Shown here piece by piece: positions 1 through 8,339 of a stretch of DNA of 40,846 nt. The notes beneath the pieces were generated by a model, which ran no database searches, was not told where the DNA came from, and saw only the letters and a list, made by a program, of their open reading frames with translations. Position numbers and translations under genes: made by a program. Every line of letters starts with the position of its first letter. Positions within the stretch are counted from its first letter, which is position 1. Origin of the DNA: Grimontia indica (GTDB lineage: Bacteria; Pseudomonadota; Gammaproteobacteria; Enterobacterales; Vibrionaceae); contig NZ_ANFM02000060.1 in NCBI RefSeq assembly GCF_000333895.2, positions 1-40,846 of the forward strand. The letters run 5' to 3'.

Positions 1-40
1 AAAGGAACGCCGCGATCACAACGCCAGTCAAACTCGCTGA
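1..40 (+). other. possible 3' end of an upstream gene
   Basis: A reading frame starting at base 2 closes with TGA at 38-40, and a rho-independent terminator follows 32 bases later. That spacing fits the end of a plus-strand gene. In E. coli the neighbouring tRNA cluster adjoins asnB, but twelve codons are too few to identify a product and I do not name one. Confidence 0.2.
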
Positions 41-71
41 ATCCTGCATCTTCAGGGTGTTTGGGTATATT

Positions 72-103
72 AAAAAGCTGGCTTCTGCCAGCTTTTTTAT
101 TTC
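72..103 (+). terminator. rho-independent terminator of the upstream unit
   Basis: An eleven-base-pair stem, AAAAAGCTGGC with GCCAGCTTTTT, closes a TTCT loop and runs into a T tract. It separates the unit entering from the left from the tRNA operon promoter about 110 bases downstream. Confidence 0.85.
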
Positions 104-214
104 CCGAAGTTAAGGACTTGCAACGCTTTCAAGCTTGAGTTGTTAGAATTTCAACCTTCCTGCTCACTTTCACACCGAACTCACCAAATGGGTAAAAAAA
201 GCCAAGAAAAAAGG

Positions 215-243
215 TTGACGTTGTCAGCCCTTCTTCGCATAAT
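215..243 (+). promoter_or_regulatory. tRNA operon promoter with GC-rich discriminator
   Basis: TTGACG at 215-220 and CATAAT at 238-243 are 17 bases apart. The -10 is followed directly by GCGCCCCGC, a GC-rich discriminator of the kind found at stringently controlled stable-RNA promoters. A-rich runs at about 196-212 could act as an UP element. The start would lie about 30 bases before the first tRNA. Growth-rate and ppGpp control is inferred from these elements. Confidence 0.8.
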
Positions 244-282
244 GCGCCCCGCACTCAGGGGGAGACCCCAGAAAGTAAAGAT

Positions 283-359
283 GGCTACGTAGCTCAGTTG
301 GTTAGAGCACATCACTCATAATGATGGGGTCACAGGTTCGAATCCCGTCGTAGCCACCA
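283..359 (+). tRNA. tRNA-Met (CAT), copy 1
   Basis: A 77-base elongator methionine tRNA. The acceptor strands GGCTACG and CGTAGCC pair, the anticodon loop is CTCATAA (anticodon CAT), the T arm holds GGTTCGAATCC, and the 3' CCA is encoded. It is the first gene of an eight-tRNA operon and is identical to the copy at 580-656. Confidence 0.97.
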
Positions 360-380
360 TCTTCTTTCCTGTGCAAATAT

Positions 381-467
381 GCGATGGTGGCGGAATTGGT
401 AGACGCGCTAGCTTCAGGTGTTAGTGTCCTTACGGACGTGAGAGTTCAAGTCTCTCCCTTCGCACCA
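381..467 (+). tRNA. tRNA-Leu (CAG), copy 1
   Basis: An 87-base class II tRNA with a long variable arm (GTCCTTACGGAC) and encoded CCA. The anticodon loop TTCAGGT gives anticodon CAG, which reads CUG. It is the first of four copies that look identical in this operon. Confidence 0.97.
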
Positions 468-493
468 AATCTTTGCTAAGGCAAAGTAACTGT

Positions 494-568
494 TGGGGTA
501 TCGCCAAGCGGTAAGGCAGCGGCTTTTGATGCCGCCATTCCCTGGTTCGAATCCAGGTACCCCAGCCA
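494..568 (+). tRNA. tRNA-Gln (TTG), copy 1
   Basis: A 75-base tRNA that starts TGGGGTATCGCC as E. coli glutamine tRNAs do. The anticodon loop is TTTTGAT (anticodon TTG) and CCA is encoded. It is identical to the copy at 1150-1224. Confidence 0.97.
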
Positions 569-579
569 TATTTCAGGTT

Positions 580-656
580 GGCTACGTAGCTCAGTTGGTT
601 AGAGCACATCACTCATAATGATGGGGTCACAGGTTCGAATCCCGTCGTAGCCACCA
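580..656 (+). tRNA. tRNA-Met (CAT), copy 2
   Basis: The same 77-base gene as at 283-359, with anticodon CAT and encoded CCA. It lies 11 bases after tRNA-Gln. A 91-base spacer follows before the next tRNA-Leu, the longest gap in the operon. Confidence 0.97.
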
Positions 657-747
657 CTAATATTGAAGGTCTTGAGACTTTCAGCCAGATAAGAGAAACT
701 ACCGATTCTCAGAAAGCGAAGGCTTTCAGTCTGGGAAAACAAAATTT

Positions 748-834
748 GCGATGGTGGCGGAATTGGTAGACGCGCTAGCTTCAGGTGTTAGTGTCCTTAC
801 GGACGTGAGAGTTCAAGTCTCTCCCTTCGCACCA
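748..834 (+). tRNA. tRNA-Leu (CAG), copy 2
   Basis: An 87-base leucine tRNA with anticodon CAG and encoded CCA. It is the first of three leucine genes in a row that share similar downstream spacers, which suggests tandem duplication. Confidence 0.97.
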
Positions 835-890
835 AATACCTTGCTCGAAAGAGAGTTAGACAAGGCTAAAAACTGACAACAATTCGGATT

Positions 891-977
891 GCGATGGTGG
901 CGGAATTGGTAGACGCGCTAGCTTCAGGTGTTAGTGTCCTTACGGACGTGAGAGTTCAAGTCTCTCCCTTCGCACCA
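891..977 (+). tRNA. tRNA-Leu (CAG), copy 3
   Basis: An 87-base leucine tRNA with anticodon CAG and encoded CCA. It starts 143 bases after the previous copy. The spacer after it (CTTGCTC, AAAGAGAGT, AAAAACTGACA) closely resembles the one before it. Confidence 0.97.
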
Positions 978-1035
978 ATCCCCTTGCTCTAAAAGAGAGT
1001 CAAACAAGGTTAAAAACTGACAGACAATTAGGTTT

Positions 1036-1122
1036 GCGATGGTGGCGGAATTGGTAGACGCGCTAGCTTCAGGTGTTAGTGTCCTTACGGACGTGAGAGT
1101 TCAAGTCTCTCCCTTCGCACCA
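1036..1122 (+). tRNA. tRNA-Leu (CAG), copy 4
   Basis: An 87-base leucine tRNA with anticodon CAG and encoded CCA. It starts 145 bases after copy 3. The spacer that follows it differs, so the amplified block ends here. Confidence 0.97.
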
Positions 1123-1149
1123 AACCTTTGCTGAAAAGCATAAAACAAT

Positions 1150-1224
1150 TGGGGTATCGCCAAGCGGTAAGGCAGCGGCTTTTGATGCCGCCATTCCCTG
1201 GTTCGAATCCAGGTACCCCAGCCA
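1150..1224 (+). tRNA. tRNA-Gln (TTG), copy 2
   Basis: A 75-base glutamine tRNA with anticodon TTG and encoded CCA. It is the last gene of the operon, and the operon terminator begins six bases after it. Confidence 0.97.
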
Positions 1225-1230
1225 TATTTA

Positions 1231-1258
1231 AAAGCTCGCTTCTAGCGGGCTTTTCTCG
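1231..1258 (+). terminator. tRNA operon terminator
   Basis: AAAGCTCGCT and AGCGGGCTTT form a ten-base-pair stem with one G-T pair around a short loop. A T-rich tail (TTTTCTCGTTTT) follows. Confidence 0.85.
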
Positions 1259-1369
1259 TTTTAGACCAAAGATCAACAGCCCCTCGGAAATTCCCCCCAA
1301 ACCTTACGTGGTTGAAAGCCGCTGCAATCCCTGTACGCTTGAAGTATTCGGAACAAGGAATTAGCAGTC

Positions 1370-2842
1370 ATGGCGTCGTTCGAAAATCCTATCAAGCATC
1401 AAGTCTATCTTTCATTACCGGAAGTCATGTATTCCCCCCTCGCGCCACGCCGCGTGGAGTCGCCTTCTCTTTTAGCCCTTAACAAAGCATTACTTGATGA
1501 ATATGGCTTGTCGAGCAACTGGTTTGAGGATGCCAAAGGCATTCACTTTCTTGCCGGCAATGGCGACTATGACGGTGAAAGCCCTGTTGCGATGGCTTAT
1601 GCGGGTCACCAATTTGGGCACTACTCGCCACTGCTTGGGGACGGCCGCGCACATATGCTGGGTCAACTTCAAAACGCGGATGGTGCATTCATTGATGTGC
1701 AACTGAAAGGCTCCGGCAGAACCCCTTATTCGCGAGGAGGCGATGGAAGAGCAACGGTTGGGGCGGTAGTACGCGAATACCTCATCAGCGAAGCCATGGC
1801 GGGGCTTGGTATACCAACCACCCGAACTCTTGCCATTCTGGGTACTGGCGAGTCCGTGATGCGCGATTACCAAATGGTGCCGGGCGGTATTCAGGTTCGC
1901 ACAGGTGCCAGTCACATTCGCGTGGGCTCTTTTCAATATGCTTATGCCAAGATGGGTAAAGATGGCGTCCAAGCGCTTGCTGATCACCTTATAGAACATC
2001 ACTTCGCGGAAGTGGCCAGTCATGAAGATAAATACCCAGCCTTACTTGAAGCCGTTGCCGTTCGGCAAGCACAGCTGATTTCAAAATGGATGCTGGTTGG
2101 TTTTATCCATGGCGTCATGAACACTGACAATATGTCACTGGTTGGCGAAACCATCGACTTTGGCCCTTGTGCCTTTATGGATGAATTCAAGGCCAAGAAA
2201 GTATTCAGCTCGATAGACCGCGATGGCCGATACGCTTGGGATCAGCAAGCCAATATTGGCTACTGGAACCTGTCACGCTTTGCAGAAACTTTGCTGCCGC
2301 TGTTTGCTGACGACTCGGATGAGGCGGTGAAGATTGCGGAAGACAAACTTCAGACCTACATCATCACCTTCCAGGAGCTGTTCCAAAAGGGGTTGATGAC
2401 CAAGCTCGCGATCACCGCAGATTCAAAAGAGGCTGATGCCTTTGTTAATCAAGCACTGCCAACGCTGGAATCTGAACGCATAGACTTCACGCTGTTTTTT
2501 GATGCATTGACACGTGTTGCCAATGGAGAGGAAGAAACTGAACTGCTTTCCCTGTTCGATAATCAGGAAAAAGGTCAGGTTTGGATAAGTGAATGGAATT
2601 CACTTAAAGATGATAGTGAATCAGCACTAAAGGCAATGCGAGAAGCCAACCCTGCATTAATTGCCCGAAACCATCAGGTGGAAAAAGCGATTGAAGATGC
2701 AATGGAAAGGAACGACTTTGCGCTATTCCACCGACTGGCAGAAGCACTGAAAACGCCTTATACCATCAGCGAAGAAAACCGTGATTTACAAACGCCACCA
2801 GCACCGGAAGAACGCGTACTAAGAACATTCTGCGGTACATAA
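1370..2842 (+). CDS. selO: SelO/YdiU protein adenylyltransferase
   Basis: A pseudokinase-fold enzyme that, in characterised SelO proteins, transfers AMP from ATP to Ser, Thr or Tyr of target proteins and is linked to redox stress. The 490 residues match the usual length. A glycine-rich nucleotide-binding stretch (KGSGRTPYSRGGDGR) lies near residue 112. The putative catalytic NTDN is at 251-254 (D253), and a DFG-like metal site is at 263-265. The C-terminus is FCGT, placing a Cys where bacterial SelO keeps a redox-active one in place of selenocysteine. AAGGAA at 1355-1360 supports the ATG. The gene is convergent with ubiF. Family assignment is firm; targets here are unknown. Confidence 0.95.
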   Translation: MASFENPIKHQVYLSLPEVMYSPLAPRRVESPSLLALNKALLDEYGLSSNWFEDAKGIHFLAGNGDYDGESPVAMAYAGHQFGHYSPLLGDGRAHMLGQLQNADGAFIDVQLKGSGRTPYSRGGDGRATVGAVVREYLISEAMAGLGIPTTRTLAILGTGESVMRDYQMVPGGIQVRTGASHIRVGSFQYAYAKMGKDGVQALADHLIEHHFAEVASHEDKYPALLEAVAVRQAQLISKWMLVGFIHGVMNTDNMSLVGETIDFGPCAFMDEFKAKKVFSSIDRDGRYAWDQQANIGYWNLSRFAETLLPLFADDSDEAVKIAEDKLQTYIITFQELFQKGLMTKLAITADSKEADAFVNQALPTLESERIDFTLFFDALTRVANGEEETELLSLFDNQEKGQVWISEWNSLKDDSESALKAMREANPALIARNHQVEKAIEDAMERNDFALFHRLAEALKTPYTISEENRDLQTPPAPEERVLRTFCGT

Positions 2843-2876
2843 CCTTAAGATTCAGCGACATTACTGACGCTGGATA

Positions 2877-2908
2877 AATGGCGATAGACAAGACAGTTTA
2901 TCGCCATT
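2877..2908. terminator. hairpin between convergent selO and ubiF
   Basis: AATGGCGATA and TATCGCCATT form a perfect ten-base-pair stem around a 12-base loop, midway between the two facing stop codons. Neither side has a clear T tract. Use as a bidirectional transcript end is inferred from its position. Confidence 0.45.
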
Positions 2909-2916
2909 CAAGTAAT

Positions 2917-4077
2917 TCAAAGGCCCATAGCGTACTTGAGAACCTGTTGCTTAACCGGCCCACTGTTTTCCGCCAACTTTAAGCCGACATTGCGCAATAG
3001 TTTGAGCGGCGCTATTTCGTTGCTGAACCCACCATAGAACACATCCATACCGGTTTGCATGATGAGGTTATCCGGTTTACGTTTGCGCTCGTAAGATGCC
3101 AATACGTCTTCATTCAGCCACTCTACACCTGCATCGGCGACCACATCCAGCAAAGCATCCACGTCTTTAAAGCCGAGGTTTACACCCTGCCCTGCCAGCG
3201 GATTGATAGTGTGGGCAGCATCTCCCAATATCACTACATTCTTGTTGAAGTAACGCTGGGCATGCCGACGGGTTAATGGAAACGCGCCTTGTTGGATGAC
3301 TTCAATATCACCCAGCTCTTGCGGGAAGTGCGCAAGGATCTCTTCTCTTAACACCTCTGGCGACATTGCACACAAAGCTTTTATGCGTGATGGACTGTCA
3401 TACCACACCAATGAGCCTTGATGCCCGGGCAGTGGCAGGAAAGACCTTGGGCCATCGGGTGTAAACCACTGCCAGGTAATATCTTGCTGTGGCAGGTCAG
3501 TTTTAACATTCACCAACATACAATGCTGACGGTAATCCCACGCAGTCACACCAATTTTGGCGTAATCACGTACACGGGAATTCGCCCCATCCGCACCGAC
3601 CAGCCAACGGCCATGAAGCAAAGTACCATCTTCCAATTCAACGACGTGCCCTTCGGAGTCGGCAAGCATTGCGACAATATTGCCCGGGCAAAGTACTTCC
3701 AGATTCTCTTGCGCCAAACAAGCATTCCAAAGTGCGAGTTGCAGGATGCGGTTTTCGACGATAAAACCGAGCTCTGCTAAATCCATACTCTCTGCACTGA
3801 AGCGGATACGACACTCAGGGTGCTCCCAGGTTTCCAGACGTCGATAGGGGCAAAGACGCATGTCCAGCACGTCATCCCAAACTTTCAGGGATTTGAGCAA
3901 AGAGACAGAGGCAGGAGAAATCGCAGACACACGGAGATCCATCGGCTGTTCAGGAGAAAAGGCTTTTGGCTCGCTTCGCTCAACCATGGCGACGCGTTTA
4001 CCCTGCTTAGCAAGGCCCAATGCTGTGGCAGCACCGACCATACCACCGCCAACGACGATAATATCGAATTGTTTCAT
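2917..4077 (-). CDS. ubiF: UbiF-type FAD monooxygenase (ubiquinone biosynthesis)
   Basis: A class A flavoprotein hydroxylase that in E. coli hydroxylates the demethoxy-ubiquinone intermediate late in ubiquinone synthesis, working in the Ubi metabolon at the inner membrane. The 386 residues begin with the FAD dinucleotide fold (VVGGGMVGAA, about residues 8-17). The DG motif (VGADGAN) is near 163-169, and the GD motif (LGDAAHTINPLAGQGVNLG) is near 285-303. Similarity to E. coli UbiF is strong throughout, including RRLETWE and the ending KYAMGL, so I prefer ubiF to the paralogues ubiH and ubiI. The ATG is at 4077. Its position beside the tRNA cluster matches E. coli. Confidence 0.93.
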   Translation of the reverse strand: MKQFDIIVVGGGMVGAATALGLAKQGKRVAMVERSEPKAFSPEQPMDLRVSAISPASVSLLKSLKVWDDVLDMRLCPYRRLETWEHPECRIRFSAESMDLAELGFIVENRILQLALWNACLAQENLEVLCPGNIVAMLADSEGHVVELEDGTLLHGRWLVGADGANSRVRDYAKIGVTAWDYRQHCMLVNVKTDLPQQDITWQWFTPDGPRSFLPLPGHQGSLVWYDSPSRIKALCAMSPEVLREEILAHFPQELGDIEVIQQGAFPLTRRHAQRYFNKNVVILGDAAHTINPLAGQGVNLGFKDVDALLDVVADAGVEWLNEDVLASYERKRKPDNLIMQTGMDVFYGGFSNEIAPLKLLRNVGLKLAENSGPVKQQVLKYAMGL

Positions 4078-4371
4078 AACACAATCTCTAAAATTCCTGC
4101 GCCCATTCTAGCGCCACCTCACTTAAATGCGACTCCTGCAGGCGCTGCTCATCCCTAAATCCACTAAAAAATTTGGGGAGAACGTGATCTGGTCACAGAT
4201 TGACTAAAGCAGTACAATACGCGGCTTATCAACGGTTGGGGCTATTTTTCGTTGCCTCAAGCCGAACAAAGAACCATGATTTTCGGTTGGGATTTCCGCG
4301 GCGAACAGCCAGCGATGATTAAGTGCCTCCCGGCCGGAACACGTAAAACATCAACATGAGCAATGAGTTAC

Positions 4372-5796
4372 ATGGCTAAGAAACTGCTGATCAAAACCTG
4401 GGGCTGCCAGATGAACGAATACGATTCATCAAAAATGGCGGATCTGCTCAATGCGGCCGGTGGCTACGAGCTGACCGAGGAGCCGGAAGAGGCAGATGTG
4501 CTGCTTCTGAATACCTGTTCTATCCGTGAAAAGGCTCAGGAAAAAGTGTTCCACCAGCTGGGTCGCTGGAAAAACCTGAAAGATCAGAAGCCAGGTCTGG
4601 TGATCGGCGTAGGTGGCTGTGTAGCTACTCAGGAAGGTGATCACATTCGTGAACGCGCACCTTATGTTGACGTTATTTTTGGCCCGCAAACCCTGCACCG
4701 TCTACCTGAGATGATCAAAAAATCTCAGCAGGACGAAGCACCGGTCATGGATATCTCTTTCCCTGAGATTGAGAAATTCGACCGTTTGCCAGAGCCACGT
4801 GCAGAAGGCCCAACGGCATTCGTTTCAATCATGGAAGGCTGTTCTAAGTACTGTACCTTCTGCGTAGTGCCTTACACCCGTGGTGAAGAAGTCAGCCGTC
4901 CACTGGACGATGTGCTTTACGAAATCGCACAGCTTGCTGAGCAAGGTGTTCGTGAAGTGAACCTGCTGGGTCAGAACGTTAACGCCTATCGTGGTGAAAT
5001 GCACGACGGCGAAATCTGTTCATTTGCAGAACTGCTGCGTTATGTGGCGGCGATCGACGGTATCGACCGTATTCGCTACACCACCAGCCACCCAATTGAA
5101 TTTACTGACGATATCATCGAAGTGTACGAAGACACCCCAGAAGTGGTGAGCTTCCTGCACCTGCCAGTTCAGAGCGGTTCAGACCGTATTCTGACCATGA
5201 TGAAGCGTCCGCATACAGCGATCGAGTACAAATCGAAGATCCGTAAACTGCGTGAAGCGCGTCCAGGCATCGCTATCAGCTCTGACTTCATCGTCGGTTT
5301 CCCAGGTGAAACTGATGTTGATTTCGAAGCGACCATGAAGCTTATCCGCGATGTTAACTTCGACATGAGCTTCAGCTTTGTTTACTCACCACGTCCAGGT
5401 ACGCCTGCTGCAGACATGCCTGACGACACGCCAGAGCAAACCAAGAAAGAGCGTCTGTACGAACTGCAACAGCAGATCAACGCACAGGCGATGATCTACT
5501 CTCGCCAAATGCTGGATTCTGAGCAGCGTATTCTGGTCGAAGGCCCATCGAAGAAGAATCTGATGGAGCTGCGTGGCCGTACTGAAAACAACCGCGTGGT
5601 TAACTTCGAAGGTTCTGTCGATTTGATCGGTCAGTTCGTTGATGTAAAAATCACCGAAGTACTGCCAAACTCACTGCGCGGTGAGCTGGTTCGTACTGAA
5701 AAGGACATGAATCTGCGTGTGGCGGTTTCGCCTGCAGAGATGATGGCAAAAACACGCAAAGAAGATGATCTTGGCGTAGGCGTGTATACTCCGTAA
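4372..5796 (+). CDS. miaB: MiaB tRNA methylthiotransferase
   Basis: Converts N6-isopentenyladenosine at tRNA position 37 to its 2-methylthio form using two 4Fe-4S clusters and S-adenosylmethionine. The N-terminal cluster cysteines are C12, C49 and C83. The radical SAM CX3CX2C is C157, C161 and C164 (GCSKYCTFC). A C-terminal TRAM domain follows, with conserved [16 protein letters not shown] sequence. I start at ATG 4372 because [16 protein letters not shown] aligns with the E. coli N-terminus and gives 474 residues, the E. coli length. An in-frame ATG at 4363 would add three residues, and neither start has a strong ribosome site. Similarity to E. coli is high throughout. Confidence 0.96.
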   Translation: MAKKLLIKTWGCQMNEYDSSKMADLLNAAGGYELTEEPEEADVLLLNTCSIREKAQEKVFHQLGRWKNLKDQKPGLVIGVGGCVATQEGDHIRERAPYVDVIFGPQTLHRLPEMIKKSQQDEAPVMDISFPEIEKFDRLPEPRAEGPTAFVSIMEGCSKYCTFCVVPYTRGEEVSRPLDDVLYEIAQLAEQGVREVNLLGQNVNAYRGEMHDGEICSFAELLRYVAAIDGIDRIRYTTSHPIEFTDDIIEVYEDTPEVVSFLHLPVQSGSDRILTMMKRPHTAIEYKSKIRKLREARPGIAISSDFIVGFPGETDVDFEATMKLIRDVNFDMSFSFVYSPRPGTPAADMPDDTPEQTKKERLYELQQQINAQAMIYSRQMLDSEQRILVEGPSKKNLMELRGRTENNRVVNFEGSVDLIGQFVDVKITEVLPNSLRGELVRTEKDMNLRVAVSPAEMMAKTRKEDDLGVGVYTP

Positions 5797-5826
5797 ATAT
5801 ACGGAGGCCAATAAAGCCATCCCAAG

Positions 5827-5883
5827 CCTCGCAGAAGCGAGGGTAATCACCTGTTATCGGCGTCCTATACAGACGCCGATAAC
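5827..5883 (+). other. two hairpins between miaB and phoH
   Basis: CCTCGC-AGAA-GCGAGG (5827-5842) is followed by a perfect 12-base-pair stem, GTTATCGGCGTC with GACGCCGATAAC (5853-5883), around a seven-base loop. No T tract follows; the phoH ribosome site comes next. This suggests RNA processing, stabilisation or partial attenuation between the two genes, not a classic terminator. Confidence 0.6.
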
Positions 5884-5898
5884 CATTGCGAGGAAGCA

Positions 5899-6975
5899 TT
5901 GAACAAAGTCATTACTTTAGAAGTATCACTGGAACCAGCTGATAATTCGCGCCTGGCCAGCCTCTGCGGCCCTTACGATGACAACATCAAACAGCTCGAA
6001 CGCCGTTTAGGTGTGGAAATCAATCACCGAAGTCATCAATTCTCCGTGGTCGGCCAACCTCACACCGCCACTGCCGCTATCGATATTCTCAAACGACTTT
6101 ACGTTGAAACTGCACCAGTCAAAGGCAATTTCGTTGACCTTGAGCCTGAGCAGGTGCATCTGGCGATCAAAGAAAGTGGTGTGCTGGAACAAAACATCGA
6201 GTCGTCGATCCCTTACGGCAAAGAGATCAACATCAAAACCAAGAAAGGCGTGATCAAGCCGCGTACACCTAATCAGGCGCAATATATTGCCAACATGGTG
6301 ACGCATGACATCACCTTTGGTATTGGTCCTGCCGGTACAGGTAAAACCTACTTAGCGGTTGCCGCCGCAGTCGATGCACTGGAACGTCAGGAAATCCGCC
6401 GTATTTTGCTAACCCGTCCTGCGGTTGAAGCCGGTGAGAAACTGGGCTTCCTGCCAGGCGATCTGAGCCAGAAAGTCGATCCTTACCTGCGCCCGCTATA
6501 CGATGCCTTGTTTGAAATGCTGGGTTTTGAGCGCGTAGAGAAGTTAATTGAACGCAACGTCATTGAAGTCGCGCCGTTGGCATACATGCGTGGCCGTACG
6601 CTCAATGACGCCTTCATCATTCTTGATGAGAGCCAGAACACCACCGTGGAGCAGATGAAGATGTTCCTGACACGTATCGGCTTTAACAGCCGCGCAGTGA
6701 TCACCGGTGACGTGACGCAGATTGACCTGCCACGTAATGCAAAATCTGGCCTTCGTCATGCGATAGAAGTGTTAGCAGATGTGAACGAAATCAGCTTTAA
6801 CTTCTTCCAAGCGGATGATGTGGTTCGTCACCCTGTCGTTGCACGTATCGTGCAGGCCTATGATGCATGGGAAGCGGAAGACGCCCGTGCCCGTAAACAA
6901 GCGGAAGAGCGACGTCGCCAGGAACGCGAAGCGGCATTAAATGCTGCGCCGCCTTCAGAAGAGAAGCAACCGTAA
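5899..6975 (+). CDS. ybeZ: PhoH-like ATPase YbeZ
   Basis: A PhoH-family P-loop ATPase that works with the rRNA nuclease YbeY; its exact role is still unclear. Walker A (GPAGTGKT) is at 143-150, Walker B (FIILDE) near 238-243, with the family block LTRPAVEAGEKLGFLPGD between them. The charged C-terminal tail is rich in Arg, Glu and Ala. Translation appears to start at TTG 5899, preceded closely by GAGGAA at 5890-5895. No other start aligns with the E. coli N-terminus (LEPADN, LCGP). The length is 358 residues. The stop codon abuts the ATG of ybeY, which implies coupled translation. Confidence 0.95.
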   Translation: MNKVITLEVSLEPADNSRLASLCGPYDDNIKQLERRLGVEINHRSHQFSVVGQPHTATAAIDILKRLYVETAPVKGNFVDLEPEQVHLAIKESGVLEQNIESSIPYGKEINIKTKKGVIKPRTPNQAQYIANMVTHDITFGIGPAGTGKTYLAVAAAVDALERQEIRRILLTRPAVEAGEKLGFLPGDLSQKVDPYLRPLYDALFEMLGFERVEKLIERNVIEVAPLAYMRGRTLNDAFIILDESQNTTVEQMKMFLTRIGFNSRAVITGDVTQIDLPRNAKSGLRHAIEVLADVNEISFNFFQADDVVRHPVVARIVQAYDAWEAEDARARKQAEERRRQEREAALNAAPPSEEKQP

Positions 6976-7440
6976 ATGCAATATTTTGTCGACCTTCAAA
7001 TTGCGACACAAAGCACTGACAACCTGCCCACGGAACAACAGTTTCAGCAGTGGTTTGAGCAAGCCGTCAAATCTTTCCAAGAGCAGGCGGAAGTCACTAT
7101 CCGTCTTGTAGACGAGTTTGAGAGCCAGTCTCTTAACCGCGACTATCGCGGAAAAGACAAGCCGACCAATGTGCTGTCTTTCCCGTTTGAAGCGCCTCCG
7201 GGTGTGGAGTTGGATCTGCTGGGCGATCTGATTATCTGTCGTCAAGTCGTCGAAAAAGAAGCGGAAGAACAGAATAAAGACCTACTTGCCCACTGGGCGC
7301 ACATGGTTGTACACGGCAGTCTCCATCTGCTAGGTTATGACCATATAGACGATGAAGAAGCCGAAGAGATGGAGTCTCTCGAGATTTCTATCATGAACGC
7401 ACTGGGTTTCGAGAACCCTTATGCGGCGGACTTCATCTAA
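6976..7440 (+). CDS. ybeY: YbeY endoribonuclease / rRNA maturation factor
   Basis: A zinc-dependent single-strand endoribonuclease needed for 16S rRNA 3' maturation and ribosome quality control. The zinc motif H-x3-H-x5-H is H113, H117 and H123 ([11 protein letters not shown]), essentially the E. coli positions. The length of 154 residues is typical. It starts directly after the TAA of ybeZ. The ybeZ-ybeY-ybeX-lnt order is the standard enterobacterial and vibrio arrangement. Confidence 0.96.
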   Translation: MQYFVDLQIATQSTDNLPTEQQFQQWFEQAVKSFQEQAEVTIRLVDEFESQSLNRDYRGKDKPTNVLSFPFEAPPGVELDLLGDLIICRQVVEKEAEEQNKDLLAHWAHMVVHGSLHLLGYDHIDDEEAEEMESLEISIMNALGFENPYAADFI

Positions 7441-7465
7441 TATCAACGTTGTAAAAATAGAGACA

Positions 7466-8332
7466 ATGAACGAAGACAACTCACAAAGCTCTGAAGGTCC
7501 GAGTAGAAAGACCTTCTTCGAACGTTTAGGACAGATCTTTCAGGGTGAGCCTAAAGATCGTCAGGAACTGGTAGATGTATTCCGTGATTCGGAACAGAAC
7601 GATCTGATCGATCACGATACACGGGATATGCTCGAAGGCGTTATGCAGATTTCTGAAATGCGCATCCGAGACATCATGATTCCGCGTTCGCAGATGGTGA
7701 CCATCGAGCGCTCACAACCTCTCGAAGAAATCATCACCATCATCAACGACGCCCAGCATTCACGCTACCCGGTGATCAGCGATGATAAAGACCACGTTGA
7801 AGGCATCCTGCTGGCAAAAGACTTGCTGCGTTACCTGATGCCGGACAGCGAACCGTTCGACATCGACAAAGTGATCCGCCCAGCCGTGGTTGTGCCGGAA
7901 AGCAAACGTGTTGACCGACTGCTGAAAGAATTCCAGGAAGAACGCTACCACATGTCGATTGTTGTCGACGAATTTGGCGGCGTATCTGGCGTGGTAACTA
8001 TCGAAGATATTCTTGAGGAAATCGTCGGCGACATCGAAGACGAATACGACGACGAAGAAGAGCAGGAAATCCGCCAGCTCAGCAAGCACACCTTCGCGGT
8101 GAAGGCGCTGACCACACTGGAAGATTTCAATGAGAAGTTCGGTTCTCAGTTTAGCGATGACGACATCGACACCATCGGTGGCCTTGTGATGACCAGCTTT
8201 GGTCACCTACCAGGACGTGGTGAAGAAGTGGACATTGAGAGCTTCCACTTCAAGGTGACGGCAGCTGACAGTCGACGCATCATCCAATTGCAGGTTACTA
8301 TTCCAGATACTACTGCAGAGGAAACGGCATAA
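7466..8332 (+). CDS. corC: CorC/YbeX CBS-domain transporter-associated protein
   Basis: A cytosolic CBS-pair protein of the CorC/HlyC family, linked to magnesium and cobalt efflux and, through ybeX work, to ribosome metabolism. An acidic N-terminus is followed by [15 protein letters not shown] sequence (here [11 protein letters not shown]), two CBS motifs ([10 protein letters not shown] and [12 protein letters not shown]), then a C-terminal transporter-associated domain ([15 protein letters not shown]). I choose ATG 7466 (MNEDNSQSS, as in E. coli MSDDNSHSS), giving 288 residues. An upstream in-frame ATG at 7421 lies inside ybeY and is less likely. Confidence 0.94.
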   Translation: MNEDNSQSSEGPSRKTFFERLGQIFQGEPKDRQELVDVFRDSEQNDLIDHDTRDMLEGVMQISEMRIRDIMIPRSQMVTIERSQPLEEIITIINDAQHSRYPVISDDKDHVEGILLAKDLLRYLMPDSEPFDIDKVIRPAVVVPESKRVDRLLKEFQEERYHMSIVVDEFGGVSGVVTIEDILEEIVGDIEDEYDDEEEQEIRQLSKHTFAVKALTTLEDFNEKFGSQFSDDDIDTIGGLVMTSFGHLPGRGEEVDIESFHFKVTAADSRRIIQLQVTIPDTTAEETA

Positions 8333-8339
8333 ACGTCAA

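Larger units (their letters stand above)
748..1122 (+). repeat. tandem tRNA-Leu plus spacer repeat (3 copies)
   Basis: Three units of about 143-145 bases begin at 748, 891 and 1036, each starting with the same tRNA-Leu(CAG). The spacers after copies 2 and 3 share the blocks CTTGCTC, AAAGAGAGT, ACAAGG and AAAAACTGACA with a few substitutions. The tRNAs are identical while the spacers have drifted, which fits unequal duplication followed by selection or gene conversion on the tRNA. Confidence 0.85.

Noticed and set aside
4200-4218. miaB promoter from TTGACT and TACAAT
   Set aside because: The two elements are only seven bases apart, too close to be used together, and no partner at proper spacing was convincing.
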